From Tomocerus qinae (Eukaryota > Arthropoda > Collembola > Entomobryomorpha > Tomoceridae), in assembly GCA_020055645.1 (NCBI GenBank), contig CM034547.1:4712001-4776000 (forward strand): a stretch of DNA of 64,000 nt. The letters run 5' to 3'. This document shows positions 24,169 to 35,817 of the stretch, one piece after another (position 1 is the stretch's first letter; the number at the start of each line of letters is the position of its first letter). A program made the position numbers and the translations under genes. The notes below the pieces were generated by a model. That model did no database searches and was not told where the DNA came from. It worked only from the letters and a program-made list of their open reading frames with translations.

Positions 24169-26353
24169 TTAAAATGTGATTAAAAGTTTTAGTGTATTTT
24201 TGGTAATGGCCATTATAAATGTCAAGACCATTGTTCTCATGTGCCCCAATTGAATTTTACAGGGTCGGCAAGATTTTCTGAAGCGAGTAAAGTATTTTCC
24301 ATCTATATCTTGGCGACTGCTGTTGACCATTAGCCATCTCCAAGAAGAGATGCATTCTTTAGAGTTGGCATGCACTTCGGAATAAACAAACAAGATGCAG
24401 CACCACGCAATCATCGTGACGAGGGACGAAAGGGCCATCCAGACAACCAAATTCAGCAATGCTAAATCCCCGTGATTTTTTATGGAATAGAAATTAGCAG
24501 CAACGCAAGAAATAAAAGTCAAAGTGTGAAGTACTAAGTTCATTTGCGCCGTGATCATGTTGAAACTTCGATTTAGGAGCTGGATGCACCGAAACGTTCT
24601 ACTAAACGCAGTTATTCTGATGCTCCGAATGTTTTGTTGTCTTTGACTGTCAATCCTGCAAATCACAATCTCGCCTTATTAGTTAAGTTCTATATGTCTA
24701 AAAGGATTTTAACCATTCGGTTTTTAAATGCACAAAAAATGCAATTTTTGGAGCATAATTTATTTTTTAACTTTTTATTCCCTACGGGGGAAGTGTTAAC
24801 AATATCTGCGTATCAACGAGACAGTCTGAAGGAAATGAATAATAAATATTAATGCCTGTTTTATACTTTTCGTTTTCCCTTCACTTTCACGTTTAGAGAC
24901 GTCGAAATGACGTCATTACGTTGGAAACCAAATTGAAACATAATTTTGCTAATTAAAAATTAACTGTAGTGACGTCACTAAACGTGAAAGTGAAGGAAAA
25001 ACGAAAAGTATAAAACAGGCATAACGAAACGGGTCTAACCTCAAAGTGTTTGTTACAGTTTTATTGCAGAGAAGAGCCAAGACTATGATGGAGAAATAGA
25101 AAAGTGAGACGGAATAGGAAATACTAGTAGTCCAGTAAATAAGGATGGATTGTGCAACCCTGGTGAAGAAGTAGATGTTCGGAGATGAAGTTATAAAGGA
25201 AGTCGGAAATAGTTTGCGATGAGCCTGTTGATAGACGATGAAAGACGCATTGAGTGGGAGAAGAATTGAAGCATAAGTCGTCCAGTAAATAAAAACCCTT
25301 AACTTCCTTTCCAGGATTTCATGCTTCCGAATTGCGGCTGCATTCATACCATTCTCCACTACATAGAATAATATAATTCATACAATTCGTTCAGATTGGT
25401 CAGGGAACAAAAAAGGACCTTTTTACCTTTATTGCCTTTTTTATAAAAAAGGTAGGAGTAAGTTTTTTTAGATCAGTTTATTTTGCCTTTTTACATTTTT
25501 TGATGTATCAGCGTGCCCCATTACTTCTACGTTACATATAAATAAGGTTAAAAGGGTAAAAAGGACGTTGTACTTTTTTATGTTTTTGTAAAAACGGAGT
25601 GACTTTTTGGTTCCATGATATTGGCAGTTAAACATTTATCCGTTTCCTCCAAACTTTATACCCTAACAAGGCTCTTTTCTGACCTAACCTAATTAAAAAA
25701 TAAATACTTAGGATAATAGATCATGTGGTAACTTGGAGGAAACGGAGGAAACGAAAACACGCTACCTAAATTAAGCTTTTATTAATTCATGGTTTATATT
25801 TATTATCTTTAATAATTGTAATAATTTAAATTTAAATTAATAAATGATTTTCAAGTAAATCGATATGAAAAAATTAAATTCAATGTTTCGGTGAAATAAT
25901 TCCAACTACTAAATGTAATTCGAGATGGTATACCTTATTTTTTCAAATAATGAAAGATTGATTACCTCTGAAATTTTGTGTGAAGAGGAACAAAGAATTC
26001 AGAAAGCATTGTATATCCAATATTTTGGAGTAGGTGAGAAATTGGCAGAAAAGTACGATAGTTAAGAAAAGGGAGCACACGAGACACAAAACTAGAGTGG
26101 GTTTTGAAGGTGATTTATTTTTCCAAATTTCGAAAGCCATTCTAAAAATCAGATACAAAATACACAAAACGAAAGTCGGAATGGATAAAATGAACAAAAA
26201 CTTATTTTTTGAAATGACAATTCGTCCTGGCTGATTTCGAGTCGGTAGAATCATTTTGTATGGCAAAATTCCAATGATATTGCCCCAACGAAATAGAAAC
26301 ATAAAAACGTTAAATGTTTCATTCCCCAGTAGCATATTTCCTTCCAAATTCAA
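24169..26353 (-). CDS. Seven-transmembrane chemoreceptor (insect gustatory-receptor type)
   Basis: Three exons, 26353-25966, 25358-25040 and 24655-24169, sum to exactly 398 codons (397 residues), the usual size for gustatory and odorant receptors. There are about seven hydrophobic segments, e.g. FLFILSIPTFVLCILYLIF, LFLTIVLFCQFL, ISYSVSLFYFSIIVLALL and LALLNLVVWMALSSLVTMIA. The intracellular loop has RTFRCIQLLNRSFN. The C-terminal region (FRKSCRPCKIQLGHM, then ITKNTLKLLITF) has the layout of the most conserved receptor region. Such receptors form ligand-gated cation channels in chemosensory neurons. The ligand is unknown. Both introns carry MITEs (24852-25022 and 25401-25617). The protein is divergent, so subfamily assignment is not possible. 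Confidence 0.8.
24852..25022. mobile_element. MITE with about 50-bp terminal inverted repeats, in a receptor intron
   Basis: The arms begin TGCCTGTTTTATACTTTTCG and match over about 50 bases with two or three differences. They are flanked by TAA on both sides. The centre is AT-rich and non-coding. Confidence 0.85.
25401..25617. mobile_element. MITE family 'CAGGGAACAAA', copy 1
   Basis: Starts CAGGGAACAAAAAAGGACC and ends in the near-complement TTTTTGGTTCCATG. It shares AGCGTGCCCCAT and ACATATAAATAAGG-like core sequence with the copy at 28625-28836. It lies in the first intron of the 7TM receptor gene. Confidence 0.8.
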
Positions 26354-27335
26354 AGTACTTGGCTACAATGATGCAATAAATTCCATTCTATGCAGATGTT
26401 ATGCAATTGGAAGTAAATAAAGTTTTTCCTCGTTTTAATTTTAAATGTCAAATTGCGGTAAATTATTGAACAACAATTTTCGTAACGTTTAAGTTAAAAA
26501 TCGCGTCACATCAGTTTATTTGACTTTAGCTGTATTTACAACTGTATTCGAAAATATTTCTACTAGTGCTCCAATAAGATCTGCAATATTTTATGAAAAC
26601 AGAAATGCATTGACTGTAATTTGCTGTAACTTGTAACCAAGCTTGTAAAATTGTAAATAATAGTCGATGCAGAAGATAATATTTTATGTAGTTTCTCCAG
26701 AAATCCGAAGATTACTGGATGAACTAATTTTTAGACCGAAATTATTTTGGTCTAATATCAAAGCCCAGAAATTGTAGCCTTCTTTACAATACTTGGAAAA
26801 AAGTTTAAAGTTATGGTTGCTACATTTATTAGTGTACCCTAAAATTAGGGATTGTGTAACAGGATTTAAATTATGGGGGTAGATAAAAAAATTACAGTAT
26901 TACTCGAAAAACAGTCAATGATTACAGCTTACTGAGGAGGAGGTGCGTCTTAAATATTAAAAGTTATATAAATAGGTTTAAGTACAGAGAATTGTAAAAG
27001 TGGAATAGCAAAGTTTTAAATTGGTTGAAGTTGAGACTTAGGCCTTTGGGATTAGTTAACTATCATTATGATAAAAATAAATACACCCAAATAATTGATG
27101 TTTTTGATAGTTTTTTTTGTAGTAATTGTAGGAGGATTGACCTATGAGTTTAAATTTATGTTTTCGTTGCTTTTTACGTTTTAGGATTTTTTCTGCGTCA
27201 TTATTATTGTTTAGTAAAGTCAGGTATTCAGGAAAATCAACCAACAAAACAAGAATTATTGTTTTTTTATTTTTCAATTTAATATAATTAACTGTTATTA
27301 AAATGATTTGATAGTCAAACGTAAATCTTACCTTA
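26354..27335. other. Intergenic, no gene seen
   Basis: AT-rich DNA upstream of the receptor gene; no repeat or gene recognised. Confidence 0.5.
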
Positions 27336-27344
27336 GCGAAAATC

Positions 27345-28526
27345 GGATAGGGTTCACCGGGTAAATAGAAAAAGGTTTTTAGTCAATAAAAAAAAGGCTT
27401 TTAGTAAATAGTCCAACGGTCCATAAAAAGAAGTAACTGGGTCAATAAAAAAAAGTACGAAAGTCAATAGAAGGAGTACAAAGGTCAATACTTAGAATGA
27501 TTTTATTTAGTCGATATTAAACCATAATTGAGGTTTCAATCTGGAAAACGGCCTATCAGAATTTCTTTTTTAGTAGTCATAGAAACGTCATATATTGTAT
27601 TGTATTCAATAAAAAAGAATTTCTGATAGGCCGTTTTCCAGATTAAAACCTCAATTATAATAACAAATGAGAACTTTGAATGATTTTTATAGTTAGTCAA
27701 AATTAAATCAACATTTAATTAAGTATTTAAATTAGACAATAACATTGTATCATATGAGTTAAACTTAAGTTATGAGTTAAATTCACGGTTTCACCAGAAC
27801 TAGCCCTTGCGGGAAATGTATGTACTTTTTTCATGCTAGCAAGTACATATTGAATCCCGAAAATTTTCGATGTTGAATATAACCTGCCATATAGAAGTTT
27901 CGGATGACAGGAAATCGTCAAATTTTGTCCACTTCTCCCTTAATCCCAAAATTCCTTAGTATTTGCTTTGTCTTTGTATCCCCCCTTCTAACAATTTAAT
28001 TATTTCGTCTTTTGCTTCCCGATTTAACGTTTTGGCAAAGTGAAAATGGGCAGAATCGTTTTCATCGTTTTGAAAATGGACACAACACTCAACAACAAAC
28101 TAACAGTCAGCCCAGACTGCCTTAACACACATGAAATAATTCAATAGCATAGGTAAGCTCTTATCTACAATTGATAAGAAGTTCATGCAAGGTACTTTAC
28201 ACATCTTATTATATTATAGGAATCGTATGACTAAGAACACGACCTATGCCTGGACGTATTGTCTAATTTAAATACTTAATTAAATGTCGATTTAATTTTG
28301 ACTAACTATAAAAATCATTCAAAGTTTTCATTTGTTATTATAATTATGGTTTAATATTGACTAAATAATATCATTCTAAGTATTGACCCTTGTACTCTTT
28401 CTATTGACTTTCGTACTTTTTTTTATTGACCCAGTTACTTTTTTTAATGGACCGTTGGACTATTTACTAAAAGCCCTTTTTTTATTGACTAAAAACCTTT
28501 TTCTATTTACCCATAAACCTTTACCC
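27345..28526. mobile_element. MULE-like non-autonomous element, 266-bp inverted arms, 9-bp target duplication
   Basis: The direct repeat GCGAAAATC occurs at 27336-27344 and 28527-28535. Between them are long inverted arms: 27345-27737 (266 bp after removing a nested insert) and 28261-28526 (266 bp). The about 520-bp centre is non-coding. Long terminal inverted repeats plus a 9-bp target duplication are the hallmark of Mutator-like elements. No transposase was seen. Confidence 0.85.
27530..27652. mobile_element. Nested 123-bp MITE with AATT target duplication
   Basis: Ends GAGGTTTCAATCTGG and CCAGATTAAAACCTC fold back, including GAAAACGGCCTATCAGAA and its complement. AATT flanks both sides (27526-27529, 27653-27656). 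The right arm of the host element keeps the empty site with a single AATT. Confidence 0.9.
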
Positions 28527-28624
28527 GCGAAAATCCAAGACAAACGAAAGAAAAATGATGGTTTATTATTATTACTACGGATCAAGATTTTATTATGCTA
28601 GGCTATTTTGGTTTAGTTTGAAAT

Positions 28625-28836
28625 CAGGGAACAAACAAAAAAGGACCTTTTTTGCCTTTTTTATGAAAAAGGTAACAGTAAGATTTTAAAAAAGCAGTAC
28701 TTTTTACCTCTTTTGATGCAGCAGCGTGCCCCATTTACTTCCACTTTACATGTAAATAAGGTAAACAGGACTGCTTTTTTAGAAAAAGTTGTACTTTTTA
28801 CCTTTTTGTAAAAAGGAGTACCATTTTTGTACCCTG
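28625..28836. mobile_element. MITE family 'CAGGGAACAAA', copy 2
   Basis: Starts CAGGGAACAAACAAAAAAGG and ends ACCATTTTTGTACCCTG. The core is shared with 25401-25617. Non-coding. Confidence 0.85.
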
Positions 28837-30413
28837 TTTGAAATATGCTAATGCTAGCTAACCTAGAGTGGAGTTCATTATTTATGTATGATGCTTTAAG
28901 AGGAAGTAGACATGCGCATTTGGCATTTTAGAGTCTTCCTACGACGCCTACGAGACAGACAGATGTATTATAGGTAGGGTCTAGGTTTTATTACTTTTTA
29001 TCTCAGATTATTATGGGGATAATATTCATGCAATTTTTATGGGTTTTTCATTTTTCTCATTATATTTTCTGTACGAATGAAATGGACCGGATGTACGAAA
29101 TTGAAATGATGCCCTAATAATCATATTCAACAAATTTTAATATCTGTGTGAGATTATACCGAGATTACCTATAGATGCCATAATCAAATGCGCGTTGTAA
29201 AGAAGAATCATAAAAATCATTTTGTTCAACTACTTTATACTACCTCTGTTCTGTATATTCTATTTTTAGATCATGATAATGAAAACATAAAAAGTCACGA
29301 TTCATAAAGCATTTAAATCATGTGTGTATTTGTATCAAAAAGGATTTGCAATATTACAATAACAATGATAAGATGCATTTCTTATACATTCCTACAAGAA
29401 ATACATAATAAAATGTCCTACTCCTGCTATACTAGTACTACTGACTACTATAGTCCGAATCTGAAAAATCGATTCTTTTTTGGTATGGGTAAAAGTTTTG
29501 CAAAGCCCCAAATTATAATGTAACTAACACAGGAAATTTTTGACGACTGAAGACTGAAGACAGACCAAGGACTACTAATAACAAACTGCTAAGCGCTCCG
29601 TTTTTAATTAAGGCTCCTGGTTTATTTCTTTCCGGCTTTCTGCATACTGTTTGTATTATACGTATACACGTTCTATACAACAACAATACTAACTTTAAAC
29701 GTGGAATGTCCGATGCCGTAGTCAAAGAAAGTTGTTTTCAAGTCAGCCGACAGACACAGCCATCCCTTTCAATGCTCTTAGTTTCTGCAATGTATGTCGA
29801 GTGTCGACTGTCTTATTAGCAACTTTCCAGGCAGTCCCAACTATAAAAATGCTATTGCCATACCACTTCTTACTACATAATCTTATTCTACCCTAACATC
29901 CGAAACTTCGTTTTTATCTGATGATCTGAAAGGAAAAAATTGATATTTTTGAGGTCCACAATTAATATTGTTAGTGACTTTTGATTTTGCTCTACTATTC
30001 TCACCTTGGTATTCCAAAGCTCATCCAGCAGGTCAGTTTTCTCAATCAAAATTTAATTTCATTAATCTTTATACATTACATTTACCTTACCAAACTCTCC
30101 AGCCAGGAAGTTTTTTCAATCTTCAAACCTAAATCCTCATTTTAAATATTTTTGGGGCCAACATTTTATGTTAAAATCTTTCCACTCTAACCTTTCCAAA
30201 CTAACCTTTGCCATCCCACAATTCCAGGATAACACAGACAGATATTGCTATATTGGAGTCATTTCAATACCTATTCGTGTTAATTTGGTGACCGGACGGG
30301 TCACCAATTGTGGGAAACCTCTATTTGCCATTTACCTGAACCTATTATAAATATTTTACCAAAATTGCATTATAATATCTAAAACACATTTTTTTAGGAT
30401 TGAAAAATCTAAA
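28837..30413. other. Intergenic upstream of the MYND/SET gene
   Basis: AT-rich. 30225-30330 contains sequence (TTTGGTGACCGGACGGGTCA and neighbours) that recurs in reverse orientation at about 57140-57220. A TTTTTTTAG just before the start codon suggests a 5' UTR intron acceptor at about 30399. Confidence 0.5.
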
Positions 30414-33400
30414 ATGAACTCAAGGAAAGTATGTGCGGTTTGCGGAGTACTAAGTACTCTTGGATGTTCAAAATGTAAATTGAAATACTACTGTTCAAGA
30501 GATCATCAAATTAGCCACTGGGAAGAGCATAAAGATAATTGTATGCCCATTCATGTGAGAGTTGACCGAGAGATTCAGAGGAAAGTCTACGTTGCCAAAA
30601 AGGATATCAAAGAAGGCCAGGTGATATTCACCAATAAGCCCTTTATGGTCTTCCCAATCGTCCCTGCTCAATTGCACCCGGACCGCATGGCTCATAGACA
30701 TGATATCAAAGTTTGTATGGGATGTTGTCAAGAAATTCCTAAAGGGGAAGTGGAAGAAGTAGCTAAAGGACTGTTTATGTGGGACAAAGCACCGGAATGT
30801 CCCATTTGCAAATGGCCAGTGTGCAACAAAGAATGTGCTGAAGTAAGTATAAATACCTATGACTATAATAACCATCTATAACCCTCATTTCCGCTCAAAA
30901 TTAATTAATTAAAAGGAAACCTGCCCTTCGTTCCTGATTTAAAACTTTAAATCACAATATTTATAATGTATATCGCAAACCGTTATGTATTTAGTTAGGA
31001 CAATATTCTTTAATACTTAATGTTGTATTTTATTATTTTTTGACACTTCAGAAACCATTCCACGCCAAATTGGAATGCAAAGTTCTGTCTCGACGGGTAG
31101 TAACAAAATGTATGTATTTGTTCGACGACACCGAGACACTTTATAATCGGAACTACATTTTGAGGGCGTTATTGATGAGGGAAGTGTTTCCTGATTTGTG
31201 GACAATGTTAATGGACATGCCAGTCCAAACATCACCTCTACATCTGGATAATAAAATGAAAAACATGCAACTTTCAGCTGCAATTGATTTCATTAGGAAT
31301 GAATGCAAGCAGGTTCAATTTGACAGGGAACTTATCAAAAAAGTTTACTGGATTTTGGATGAGAATTTGAAATCTGACAGGCGATTGCAATTTTGGTAAA
31401 GCTGTGCATTTAATTCTTTTACTAACCTACGTAATCATATATCGGTAAAATCAATATTCATTTTTTGTGGTATAAGTCGCTGGTGAAAAAAACTTTTTTT
31501 CACTGGCAACCTGAAAAAAATCCCTGCTGGCCTAAACGAAAATCCCTGAATTAGGAAACCATGAAATTGCACAATACAATTTTGAAAACTGAGTAGTTAA
31601 CTAATGCCGTAATTAGAAGTCGATTTCGGAAAGGGCAATGACGTCGTACAAGTGATACATATGGAAAATTCGCGCGAAGCGCAATAAATTTAAGCTTTTT
31701 TTGACGAAAATGGGTCAAAAATGGATTAAAAATCCCATAAAATCGGGCGTAGCGCGAAATTTTTTGATTTTAAATAATTTGAATAAATTAAATTTTCTTG
31801 GATTTGGGAAGGCAAATAAATTCTCTTTTTCTCATTCCATTTTTTCTTTCTTTATTAATTCTCTTTTTCTCATCTCTAACTTTTCTCCCTTTTTTGCTTC
31901 TCCGTTTTTTCTCTTCTACCTTTTTCACTTGTTTCCCTTATTATCTCTTTTTTCACGTTTTTTCGTAAAAATAATAGCAACCACGTTGACAGGTTGACGA
32001 GGTTTTTCCACCAGCGGTATAAGTAGTATAAGTAGAACATAATACACTCACACGACTATGACTTAGTTGTTCAAAACAAAGACTAGAAATTTTATTTTTA
32101 TAATTTTAAAATATGAGTAATAGATGAAATTGTTTGCAGTGTGAAGCTGGATAATATAAGCAGACATATTTCACAAGGATGCCTTAATAACTTGGTTAGT
32201 TATCATTGTTGTTCGGTGGACGATCCAGAAAGTTCGACGCTGGAAAAAGTTGAACGTCATTACTTTGCATTGTCCGACATTGCAAAAGGAGAAAGGCTGA
32301 AATTGCCAATTATAGACATGCGACAAATTTCGGGAACTCTGATAAGACGACAAACTCTGTTCCTCTCGACTGGAATAATATGCTCATGCCAACTGTGCAA
32401 GGACCCTACAGAGTTCGGCACTTATATGTCAGCAATGCGGTGCCAGATTTGCAACCCAGAAGAAGGCAGCGAATCCAATGTAGGCTATTTGCTGCCAATT
32501 GATCCACTTTTGGAGAAATCTCACTGGAGATGCAATAAATGTAATAAGCAAATGTCACCGAATGCAATTCAGTCAATGGTGAACGACATGGAAAAGATTT
32601 TGCAGAAAGTAGATAACCAATGCAATTCCACAATTGCTGAGATCATGAAGACAGCTTACCATATCAATGACTCCACTCTAAATCAAAACCGAAGCCTCGG
32701 CCCGGAAGAAATTACAAAGGTGGGAAACATCTTGAGTACAATTTCTGATCAAATTCTGCCTGGAATGGCAGATCTGTTGAATGACAATCTACGATTTCTG
32801 CATAACAATCATTACATTAACATTCGAGGAAGACAAGCATATTTGGACTATTTGCATTTCTACTTGTGTCTCAATCGTTCCCACAAATTTGCACCTAGTA
32901 ACGTCGTTCTGAGAGAAGTCTATGGATTTCCAATGAAGACGACTCACAAATTCTTAAATCTGACTTCTGAAAAATGGATGGAACTTAATAAAGATCTCTA
33001 TTCTCTATCAGAGAAATTACTCCATGTTTTCCAGCGAATATCTCCAGATAGATCTCTCTCTTCTGGTAAGCTTTTGTTAAATTGTTGTTATATGAATAAT
33101 AGTAAATCTTATATTCCAGAAAAAAATCAGTACCTAATTCAGTTAGCTAATTTGACTCAAGATCGATACTCGAAAATATTTATTTCTTTTCAGGCAGACT
33201 TTTCTACTACATGGCCTTTTCTAAATGGGCGATTCTTCTGGAGGAAAATCGCCTAAAGAATACAAAGCTGACTAAAGACTATGAAAAGTTCCTTCTGGAT
33301 TTTAACCAGTGGAAATACTTGAAACAGAAGGCAGACAATTGCTTCCGTAATAAGAGTGAGGTCACCCCCCATGCAATTGGAAGTTTCGGCGGTTTTGTAG

Positions 33401-33501
33401 AAGTCCTAGAAAAAATGGATTCCTATGATATAGAATTGAACAACGATTCCTTTGATGCTTTTTTGCAAAAAATTCAAATGCTGACTCTCGAGGCCACTTA
33501 A
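30414..33501 (+). CDS. MYND-zinc-finger / SET-family protein (SMYD-A-like), SET core degenerate
   Basis: Four exons, 30414-30842, 31052-31395, 32140-33065 and 33194-33501, sum to 668 residues in frame. A MYND zinc finger lies at residues about 8-43: CxVC, GCSKC, YYCSRDHQ and HWEEHKDNC supply the Cys/His ligands. The split SET region then follows, with the conserved RRQTLFLSTGIICSCQLCKDPTEFGTYMSA post-SET stretch and a Cys pair WRCNKCN. The C-terminus is helical, as in SMYD proteins. The NHSCxPN motif that binds the methyl donor is not recognisable; the expected place reads NLVSYHCCS. SMYD proteins methylate histones or other proteins, or repress transcription as scaffolds. Here loss of the motif argues for a non-catalytic role (inference). 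Arthropods carry many SMYD-A paralogues. AATAAA overlaps the stop codon (33501-33506). Confidence 0.93.
31478..32016. mobile_element. 539-bp terminal-inverted-repeat element in a MYND/SET gene intron, 8-bp target duplication
   Basis: GTATAAGT flanks both sides (31470-31477 and 32017-32024). Termini CGCTGGTGAAAAA and TTTTTCCACCAGCG are inverted copies. An 8-bp duplication fits the hAT or P superfamily. Non-coding inside. Confidence 0.85.
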
Positions 33502-34111
33502 ATAAACTTTCATTTATAGGTAGTTTATAGGTAGGTCTTTTTTTGTTTGACCTAATTAAAGCTGTATAAATAATACAGATAAATATTAATAAATTGTAGT
33601 AATAGGCTAATTCTGATGGCTACAGAAAAATAATTTTCTTTAAAACTCAAGTTCATTTAAAAGTATTTTACAGTTGTTATGCTTTATGCTTTCATTTCTT
33701 TCTGAATCAGAAATTAAACTTTCTACGTAAGTAAAAAAAGTAAACATACATAAAGTCAATAAAGTGTTGCAATAAAAATAAAATTTCCGTATATTATATT
33801 CTCATAAATCTTATACAGTATTTTAATTACGGTTATCAATTGATAAGTCAAAAGGGACACTTTATTAGAAATTATACAATAATTATCAAAACATGAATTG
33901 AACACAATAATAGTGTAAAGGAATAATATGTCTAATGAAATTAATTCATTTTTGGCCCATCGCAATTTATGTCCTCAGGAAAATTAAAATATGTATTTAC
34001 TTGTATTGTTGAATAATAAATTATATAACATTTACAATGAGGAAAGATTGCATGGAGCATTTTACATTTAGACAAAATTTCTCTTTTTTTCGTTTTCGGA
34101 GAGGTTCAGGG

Positions 34112-34371
34112 CAGTGTTCGATGACCAGCCGGCTGGTTGGTTAAAATGGCTGGCTAAAATGGCCGGCCGGCTGGTTGAAATTCTTTGTTAGCCAGTGGCT
34201 GAAATGGCCAAAAATAGTCAAATGGGGCTATGTGATCTGAGAAAATCATTCTTGATTTGGCGAGAAATTTAAAAATCCATGATTTTTGGCCATTTTGGTC
34301 ACTAGCCATTTCAGCCGTTTTAGCCTGCTGGCTGGTCAAAATCATTTTCAGCCGACTAAAATAGAACACTG
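34112..34371. mobile_element. hAT-like MITE
   Basis: Starts CAGTGTTCGATGACCAGCCG and ends with the imperfect complement GCCGACTAAAATAGAACACTG. Flanks GTTCAGGG and GTTCAAGG match 7 of 8, a likely 8-bp target duplication. The centre repeats GGCTGGTT and GGCTAAAATGG motifs. Confidence 0.8.
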
Positions 34372-34599
34372 GTTCAAGGTGCACAGACATTTTTGTAGGT
34401 GACGTCATGTAGGTCAAATGTATGACTTGAGGATTTTAGAAAAAGATTCGGCTTGTAAACCTTGTAAAACCAAATTGTTGTTTCTGTCTCAAAAGGCTAA
34501 CGTTAAAAAATACAATAATCATTTTTACCATTACAACAATATTCATAATTTTATAAAGCTTTTCTCTTTTGAATCAGAATGAAAGACTTGTAAACAACT

Positions 34600-34875
34600 A
34601 TAATTATTTACACTATTGTATAAACTTACTATTACCTTTATGATCACCGAGTACGATAACAAACAGTGTAATCACAAGTATGTAATCTGTATTAATGAGA
34701 GGAAGGTATACATTTCTGTGAATACAACAACACTTAATATCGAATGATTTAATTACAGTTAATCTAAAATCTGCAAAAATTATTTTTCAAATGTCTTTCC
34801 TTAGTTAGAATACCTAGAGTGAAATTCAAAAGGCGGAAATGGTGTCTTTTCTTTGACAAACTGATTTAAAGCGAT
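34600..34875. repeat. Dispersed repeat, copy 1
   Basis: Shares ordered blocks with 56840-57115: GAGTACGATAA / TAGTACGATAA, AATCACAAGTA, CTAAAATCT, and GTGTCTTTTCTTTGA / GCGTCTTTTCTTTGA followed by AACTGATTTAA. Spacing is similar and orientation the same; no coding sequence. Confidence 0.7.
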
Positions 34876-35155
34876 TACACTGGAAATGTTTCAGACTGAA
34901 ATGCCTTTACAATCATAGATTCGCAAAAATCGCTGCAACCACTTCAGGTTAATTGCAGACAGTTGCAGACGCCTGCACATCGTAATTCGTAATATTCGGT
35001 ACGGCAGCAGATGAGAAAATAATAGTATATAAAATGTGGTTGTATTTACGATAAATCTTTATGGATAAATTTTATTTTGATAAAAATATATGACATGAGA
35101 ACAAAAATATAGAATACATTCAATTTGATATTCGTATAAATTATGTGATATTTCA

Positions 35156-35715
35156 TTAATATGCTGGTGATGAATAGCCTGGGGCAGTTGGAGCGGAGTA
35201 GGATGGAGCAGCCGGGGCAGAGTAGGATGGAGCCGCCGGGGCAGAGTAGGATGGAGCCGCCGGGGCAAAGTAAGATGGAACAGCTGGAGCGGAGTAAGAT
35301 GGAACAGCTGGAGCGGAGTAAGATTGAACAGCTGGAGCGGAGTAAGATGGAGTCGAAAAGGAAATGCTTACTGGGGTAGTGTAGGCCGGGGCAGCTGGAG
35401 CAGAGTAGGCCGGGGTGGAGTAAGAAATGGTCATTGGGGCAGAGTTAATAAGGGGCGTTATAGGAGAAAGCAGTAGGGGAAGAGTATGATGAGCCATAAG
35501 AAGCCATTTGCCTTTGTCCGTATGCCATTGAATTGGCAGCTCCATAAGACTGTTGTCCGTAGTTAGCCAATACGCTGGCAATTAAGACGCTCAATACAAC
35601 AATCTGCAAAAGAATTGCAATAATAATTAAATATTTAATTAAGGACAATTTATTCTAATGCATATGGAATGAAAACGTTAAATATTTATGGTTTTAAAAT
35701 TCTTACAGATTTCAT
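35156..35715 (-). pseudogene. Ser/Tyr/Ala/Pro-repeat secreted protein gene (cuticle type) with a frameshift
   Basis: Exon 35715-35707 (MKS) joins exon 35603-35156. The N-terminus MKSIVVLSVLIASVLA is a signal peptide, followed by NYGQQSYGAANSMAYG. In this frame a stop follows SYSSPTAFSYNAPY (about 35445). One base over, the repeat continues without interruption as tandem SYSAPAVP / SYSAPAAP units to a stop at 35156. The repeat type is common in arthropod cuticle proteins and eggshell-like matrix proteins. The continued clean repeat implies the full-length form was selected. A single-base indel near the CCCC runs at about 35450-35470 is either a real disabling or length variant, or an assembly error. 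The promoter elements upstream look intact, so it may still be a working gene. Confidence 0.7.
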
Positions 35716-35809
35716 GATGATTTTAGTTTTGTTGCTTTCTACTTTAGATGAGAACTTGTTGGTAGTAAGAATGAAGATGAACTGATGCTTTTCCAAGATT
35801 TTTTCACTC

Positions 35810-35817
35810 TATTTATA
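35810..35817 (-). promoter_or_regulatory. TATA box and TCAGT initiator of the cuticle-type gene
   Basis: TATAAATA on the minus strand at 35817-35810. The arthropod initiator TCAGT is on the minus strand at 35785-35781, about 34 bases downstream, well placed for transcription into the gene starting at 35715. Confidence 0.7.

Larger units (their letters stand above)
33502..35155. other. Intergenic with a hAT-like MITE and a dispersed duplicate
   Basis: AT-rich. Contains the element at 34112-34371 and, at about 34600-34875, a sequence that recurs, diverged, at about 56840-57115. No gene seen. Confidence 0.5.
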
